DNA of 64,000 nucleotides from Poa pratensis (lineage: Eukaryota > Streptophyta > Magnoliopsida > Poales > Poaceae): assembly GCA_947311845.1 (NCBI GenBank), contig CAMZMU010000062.1, positions 47,771,879 to 47,835,878 of the forward strand. Direction: 5' to 3'. The position numbers and the translations under genes were made by a program. How positions within the stretch are numbered: the first letter of the stretch is position 1; each line of letters starts with the position of its first letter. Shown piece by piece: positions 58,617 through 64,000 of this stretch. The notes below the pieces were generated by a model. That model was not told the DNA's origin and did no database searches. It was given only the letters and a program-made list of their open reading frames with translations.

Positions 58617-59405
58617 GTCCGTACGGAATTTTTTGGCGCCGACGTATATATATTTGGCTCAATGTTTATTGGCGCCGAACCGAAAGGACAAATTTGAAAA
58701 TAGTTTTCAAGAGGGGCCACATGTATGATTAGTTTTGCAAAACGGCCAGATTTGTTAAAAAATACATATGGCTCAAACAATTGTTGCCTTGTTTTTGTTT
58801 CCACATCCCAAACTATCCACTTCATATTTTTCATGTTTTATACTCCGAATTTGGTACGACATAACGAACAGGACTTTACAAAGATATCTTGATTCTTGCT
58901 TATCTTTTTTTTCTATGCACCTTCAGAAACTTATATAAATTCATATTTCAGCTCAACTGTTGAAATGTACTTAAGCCTTGTAAAATTATTTGAGTTTTAT
59001 TTCCAGATTTCAAACAATTCAGTTGATCTCTCTACTGTTTTTAATTGGTAACACGGAACCAACAGTCCAGATTTTGAACAATTCAGTTGATCTCTATTGT
59101 TTTTTAATTAAGTGGTAACACAGAACCAACAGTTAATTGGAAATATTATTTGAAACAAAACCGTCCAAGAAGCTAATAGTTGTTTGTTTTGTTAAACAAG
59201 CAAAACACGGCTTGTAGTTTATATATTTGTTACCAAAAGAAAACGAGTTCATACATTCTGATACTTGTTTGAGTTAGTGAGATATATTATTACAAAATAA
59301 TTGATTAATATGATTAATGAACATCTTCAGATTACTATCGCCAGATTTCTCTACCATGCATGCGCTGTACCACTCCGGAATAATACAAATGTTTCCTTCT
59401 AAACC

Positions 59406-62405
59406 GATACACGAAGTGGTACTGTTTCTCTTATAATATAACAGAAATTTCATAAATTGTTTGGGAGGTGCTGTTTTGATGAAATTTGACCCAATTAAAA
59501 TTTGCTATTTAGTTTGAATCTGGTCCGACATTTCGAGGAAACTGAATAATTTTGATATCATACTTTTTTTACCTTATAAAGGCTCAGGGTAAACCAGGCT
59601 CTCCCAGCGATTGCTTGTGTAACACACAATGGTTTTTTGCTGTTTTACACCTGCCAAATGCCAAAGCATCTCGCTGATGGCTGGGGCCAATCCCGTGTGC
59701 ATCCGGTTAGGCTCCAGCATCACCCGCAGGCGAGAAGATACCGGTAAAAAGTGAAAACCCAAGATTGAGGGCCGCGCCCCTCCCTCCTCTTCTTCCGGGC
59801 CCTCCTCGGCCTCGTTCGGGCGCGTGTGCCCTCCACCGCCATCGCCATGCCCTCCCTCGGCCTGGCTCACGCGCGCGTGCCGTTCCTCTCCCTCGCCACG
59901 GCTCGGCTGCCTTCTCCTCTGCAACGCCTCTCCTCATCTGTGTACGGTTTTTTTTTGTCTACGCTACGTGGTTTCCTTATTGAAGGTTGTGTTCCTTGCT
60001 GTTTTCCTTACATAGCATAGCATTTGGCAAGCGGCTGGCGTCAGCTGAAAAGAACTTTCGGACTACCGGACAATATGGCGATGGAGAGTTCAAGAAGGTT
60101 AGCCGCTCAGTCACCCTCTATCCATGTTGTTCTTCAGAAATTACCTTATGTACATTTGCTTAGTGCTGGATTACGATTTGGTTATAAACGTTAGTATATG
60201 TCATTACCATACAATTGGGGCCGGTAAGCGGGTTAGTTCCATGTCTAGCATTTGTGAATCCGACCTGTTGGGACAGAAGAAAACTCTCAGATTCATCGTG
60301 TCACGATGAATCAGCATGGCTTCATGCTCTGTCGCATTGCTAGATGACCTGTCGCTAATACAGGTCGGATTCAGGCTTCATGGCTTCACTAATCAGTGCT
60401 TGACTTAAGATACACATGTATTTCTTATTGTATTGGTGTAGATTGTCGATACAATGATCAAGATTGGTAAGCTGTCCATGAAAGAAAAAAGAAAGTTGAG
60501 GTCTGGAGACCATATTAAGCAGATGGATCATTATATTTAATTCCACACAAAAAATTAATGGATACCTCTTATATTTTAATTGCATGCATCTCATACTACA
60601 CATTTTATACCGAGGTCTGGAGACCATCTTCTGATTCGATTCCATGTGAATGATTCCTTATCTTTCCAATATATTGTTAATACAGGCTGTTTCATATACT
60701 AAATTGATTTATGTCAGGCTGTTCCATGCGTATGCTGTTCGTAGCTCAATATATCCAGTGCATATTAGTACCTCATTTGGTTTTTTAGTTAGTGTCGATA
60801 CAGGGAGTGGCTTCTTACCTTGTCAGATCTGCATTAATAACTACCTCTATGTAATCTTGCTGGCTTTATACTTATGGCTAAAAATAATTAGAACTTAACT
60901 TAGCTTGTTTTAGTTGGGCAATCTATCTATTTACAGAATGAATCATGTTTTCAGTTTTTGTAGTGGCTATTGGCATCTTCTGATAACTAAATATATATAT
61001 CTTAGTCCACTGAAACCGTGGTCCTCTACCTTATGTTTTTTAATTTTCACAGGTGCATCGGCTACCAAAGGTGTATACTTTGAGCAAGACTAGGAATTAC
61101 TTCCATATGTCCTGCCAAGACATAAGAGCAGGTTCTAAAACATCACCCATTCATCAATGATTTTTGTTTATGCAGCAGGTCTAGCATTCTTGCTAAGTGT
61201 GGCTGTTGTTTCTAGAACTATTGAATCACTGAGCATGCGCTAGAACCATTGTCTCACTGAGCAACATATTTACCTTTTTGACTCTTCGACTGAAATTTTC
61301 TGCTGCTACTTGTTGAACTTACATTTCTGAACAGAGGGGACATTTCCTTTGTTATGTCTTAGTTCTAAGCCTATCTTACGTTGAGATGCAATAATGGAAC
61401 ATGATTCTTGCTGAATATTGTGACCGAGCAAAGCGGGCAGAAATGGTTTATGTGCATTGAGTGGTGGCCTCTGGCTAAAACCATCGAACTGAATGCAGCT
61501 TGCTTATTGCTCCTCTGAATTTTCGATTGAGGTTGATGCGTAGTGTGGCATGGGTTCTTTGGGTTAGGCTGTTGTTCGTCCAAGGAGGAGTCTTTTGGGT
61601 GTTTTGTCATCTGATGTACAGTAGATGATTAATTCTCTCCTGTCTCAGTCTAGGCCCACCCTGGATTGACTGTATGTAGTCATCAGCACTCAGCAGTCCG
61701 ACACTTCCCGTCCGATATCTGTACGACGTTCAAATCGATCCGTCGGACTACAGAGTGCTGGCCCATCTCGTGGCCCAGAAGAACCGTCAGACATGAATCA
61801 TACGCAAACCGTCGTACGCATATCAATTCCGGGCGAGTGATCTTCCTCCTCCGTCTGAGCGAGCACCAAGTCGCAGTTATTCGTCGTGGTGGATTCGTTT
61901 CTTGCGCGTGGCTTGAGCGAGAAGCGCTTATGTTTGGAAACCATGAGCGGTGAGCGAGCAGGAAGAGAAGGTTCGACCATGGCGGCGGCCGCACGGCAGC
62001 AAGTGCTCGCGGCGACTGGCGGAAGAGAGCTATGCGGGGACCTTCTTCCTCCTCTCTCATCGCACCTTCGAGGTATCCTCTGTTTTGTGCTACATATGTT
62101 GTACTAGTATATGTCTTCTGACCCATAGCCTATGTAACATGATGCACCGCCTTCTGAATTTGTCCTGGAACGCTTTGTATATTGGATCTGGTTGCCCACC
62201 TCCTATGAAAGTTTCTTAAGTACAATTCTATTCAACTTATTGTTATTCATGTTTTCTAGAACAAGTATAGTCACGTATTTATTTATTTTCGTCAATAAGG
62301 TCATTATAGCACCATTTATAATCCAATATGTTATTTAAACTTCCAGATTATGAATAATTTAGGTTGATAATTGCAATCAAATGGGGAAAATGCTTCCTAC
62401 TAAAT
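59406..62405. other. Low-copy-looking tract with exon-like pieces, no supported gene
   Basis: 59760-60100 has an open, GC-rich start (Met 59826 MPSTAIAMPSLGLAHARVPF) followed by a frame FGKRLASAEKNFRTTGQYGDGEFKKV at about 60018-60098, an exon-like unit ending before 'gttagccgc'. 61050-61130 and 61979-62104 (MAAAARQQVLAATGGREL) are further possible exons. I cannot join these into one gene or name it; it might be a captured or decayed gene. Confidence 0.35.
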
Positions 62406-62409
62406 CTAG

Positions 62410-62529
62410 TCAATCAGTATGATCCACACGCGCCACAATCGTAAACGTCGAGATGAGCTGGTTACCAAGTTGCGCGATGCTCTGCTTGTTCCTGAGGTAT
62501 CTGTTGGGATCTATCCGAGTCTTCGCCAT
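62410..62529 (-). pseudogene. BBE-like 3' remnant C
   Basis: 39 codons ending VARVDHTD, with MAKTRIDPNRYLRNKQSIAQL matching the BBE C-terminal MAKTAIDPNDYFRSEQSIPPL of copies A and B. Upstream (62530-62760) the match stops. A degraded extra copy of the cluster; it lost the FAD domain. Confidence 0.85.
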
Positions 62530-62846
62530 TGAGGAAAGAGGGTATGCCATCGAGAGGAGAGCCATACAAATCATCAAGTCCTTCTCCATGTTTATAGTCC
62601 ACCATGTCATGTCAATCACACTCTTACGTGGGTACGTGGAGAGATTGATGCACATGATGATGCTATGCAATACGTGCATGCAGATGATGCTATGCAATAC
62701 AAATCTAACTTTAGGCAGACCATGTTGCCTACATATCATCTACTTATTTGTGTTTACGCAATAAACACTAATACAGATCGGGCAATCCCATACGGTTGAA
62801 ATCAGCCATCACACATGATTTATGGCTCCGTTGCTATCCATGGTTC

Positions 62847-63661
62847 CGATAAAGGAAGTGCTATTAAATCAAACGTCACAAAGGTACACATTTTCCAACA
62901 AGTTTCAACATTCAAACTAGAAATACATTGACAATGTCTGATAATTATAAAATAAGATAGTTAAGGCGTTGGAGGACACATCCAAAGAGTAAACTGGGTA
63001 TATGAGTATACAGAGATCCATTTCTTCACGACGTTGGACGAAATACCAGACACGAGCCAATACATACATGAGTGTATAACCTGCAGTTGAGAAGAAACCT
63101 TCTTTTATCAAACACAATGTCATTTAAATAGCAAGCACAAGGTCCCCACCACACCAAGATATGACAACTAACTTCCATATGAGTTCTCCAATTTTCGAAA
63201 ATGTTTGACACACATTCAGGTGGACAGAAATTCAAAGCCAATTGAACAATGTACCTCACATCTCGACTAAAATTGCACCCACAATAGAGTTTTTATCGAC
63301 TCGTCATGATGGCAAAAAAGAACATGTAAGTATACATCAAAGTAAGGTGTGTTGTGGGTAAGTTGGATGGACTTAATAATGAGGATTGGATGAAGTTGGA
63401 GAAGCTTACATACAGAAGTGATTGCATTTTCCTAGAAATTTGAGGTGATACTAAGCAATATTAACGTACACGATAAATTGATGTCTTTCGATTCACAACA
63501 TATCATAGTCAATTACAGCACGATGTGCAAATAAGGCTGAACATGCAAATATTCAAAATACATCATCAATCAGTATGATCCACGCGCGCCACATTCATCG
63601 AGATGAGCTGGTTACCAAGTGGCGGGATGCTCTTCTCGCTCCTGAAATAGTCATTGGGATC
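62847..63661. repeat. Segmental duplicate: BBE-like 3' flank (copy of 13528-14377)
   Basis: Same order and orientation as 13528-14377, including the 68-aa frame at 62917-63123; it differs by scattered substitutions and short deletions near 63390-63410 and 63535. The duplicated unit includes 96 bp of BBE coding end. Confidence 0.8.
63566..63661 (-). pseudogene. BBE-like 3' remnant D
   Basis: 31 codons DPNDYFRSEKSIPPLGNQL..VARVDHTD and the stop. The sequence breaks at 63661/63662 where the LINE-like element begins; the rest of the gene, if present, lies beyond the window. Confidence 0.85.
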
Positions 63662-64000
63662 AGCGTCTTGGACCGCTCCTCTCCCCCGACTACAGTGCAG
63701 GAAGAGGCGATTTGTGAGCGAACCAGTCTTCCCCACCTCGCTCGCCGGGGATCCATGGATCCCTCCGTCTCCGACGGCCGCTCCGGCGGCGGGAGGCTGG
63801 GGAATCCATGGATCTCGGCTTGTATATAGTGTAGGGGTAGGTAGGTACTCAGCTGGCGGCGCTATGGAGGTGGAGGCGTCGGTGGCGGTGTGTTTGGTGT
63901 CGATCTGCTCCTTCTCCGACGGTGGTGCTCTTCGGAGCTCCGGTGTGCGCGGTTCGACTTCCCCGAGTTCTTCGGTCTCCGGATTCGTCGAGCTCGTCAA
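63662..64000 (+). mobile_element. LINE-like non-LTR element, copy 3, runs out of the window
   Basis: The first 340 bp match the 5' (upstream) part of copies 1 and 2 on the opposite strand ('ctacagtgcaggaagaggcga', 'gatttgtgagcg', the TATA-like 'cttgtatatagtgtagggg'). Plus orientation, so its poly(A) end would be to the right. It interrupts BBE-like remnant D. Confidence 0.75.

Larger units (their letters stand above)
54816..59405. repeat. Segmental duplicate B: BBE-like 5' flank (copy at 17092-19828)
   Basis: Collinear with 17092-19828. The hAT element (55338-56907) plus about 200 bp at its sides (55190-57070) is extra here. The right end of homology is at 'gtttccttctaaacc', as in copy A; beyond it the two sequences are unrelated (212-bp repeats there, unique sequence here). 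Confidence 0.85.

Noticed and set aside
1..64000. CRISPR array, bacterial operon or phage content
   Set aside because: Repeat units are long and transposon-bound; introns, nuclear tRNA and plant retroelements show a plant nuclear genome.

Overview
The window looks like a repeat-dense stretch of a large grass genome, most likely Triticeae (wheat, barley or Aegilops type). The grounds are nested LTR retrotransposons with TGGCGCC-type primer-binding sites, a very large CACTA transposon, Tourist and hAT MITEs, and grass-type SDR and berberine-bridge-enzyme-like (BBE-like) sequences. This is read from sequence alone; no database was searched. Apart from a nuclear tRNA-Pro(UGG) and one small secreted Cys-rich ORF, I see no clearly intact host gene. 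The other host genes are pseudogenes or fragments carried by transposons.

Layout. 1-6990: AT-rich sequence with ~190-bp repeats and GC-rich islands, no supported gene. 7031-10823 (-): an SDR pseudogene with two opposite frameshifts and a 2.83-kb solo-LTR-like insertion (TG..CA, TSD GTACC) in its last coding part. 11498-11569 (-): tRNA-Pro. 12491-12820 (-): secreted Cys-rich protein. 13528-19828: BBE-like pseudogene A with its flanks, interrupted by a Copia derivative, a LINE-like element and a Tourist MITE. 19829-21140: 212-bp tandem repeats carrying a hAT MITE. 21155-51983: one CACTA transposon (TIR CACTACAAGAAATATG, TSD GTC). Within it are a 19.5-kb non-autonomous LTR element (21304-40843), itself hit by a 13.3-kb Ty3/Gypsy element (24145-37471), plus a solo LTR, captured exons of a 20S proteasome beta-3 gene and of SGT1, a 664-bp tandem array and a minisatellite. 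52957-59405: the second duplicated segment, with BBE-like pseudogene B, a hAT element, another Tourist MITE and another LINE-like copy. 59406-62400: low-copy-looking sequence with exon-like pieces. 62410-64000: two further BBE-like 3' remnants (C, D), D cut off by a third LINE-like element that leaves the window.

Interpretation. The host part is a decayed BBE-like cluster built by segmental duplication (A/B share both flanks, A/D share the 3' flank). It was then split by a CACTA insertion and expanded by nested retrotransposons. Target-site duplications order the central events: CACTA first, then the 19.5-kb LTR element (LTRs about 2% different), then the Gypsy element (LTRs 4 substitutions in 587 bp).
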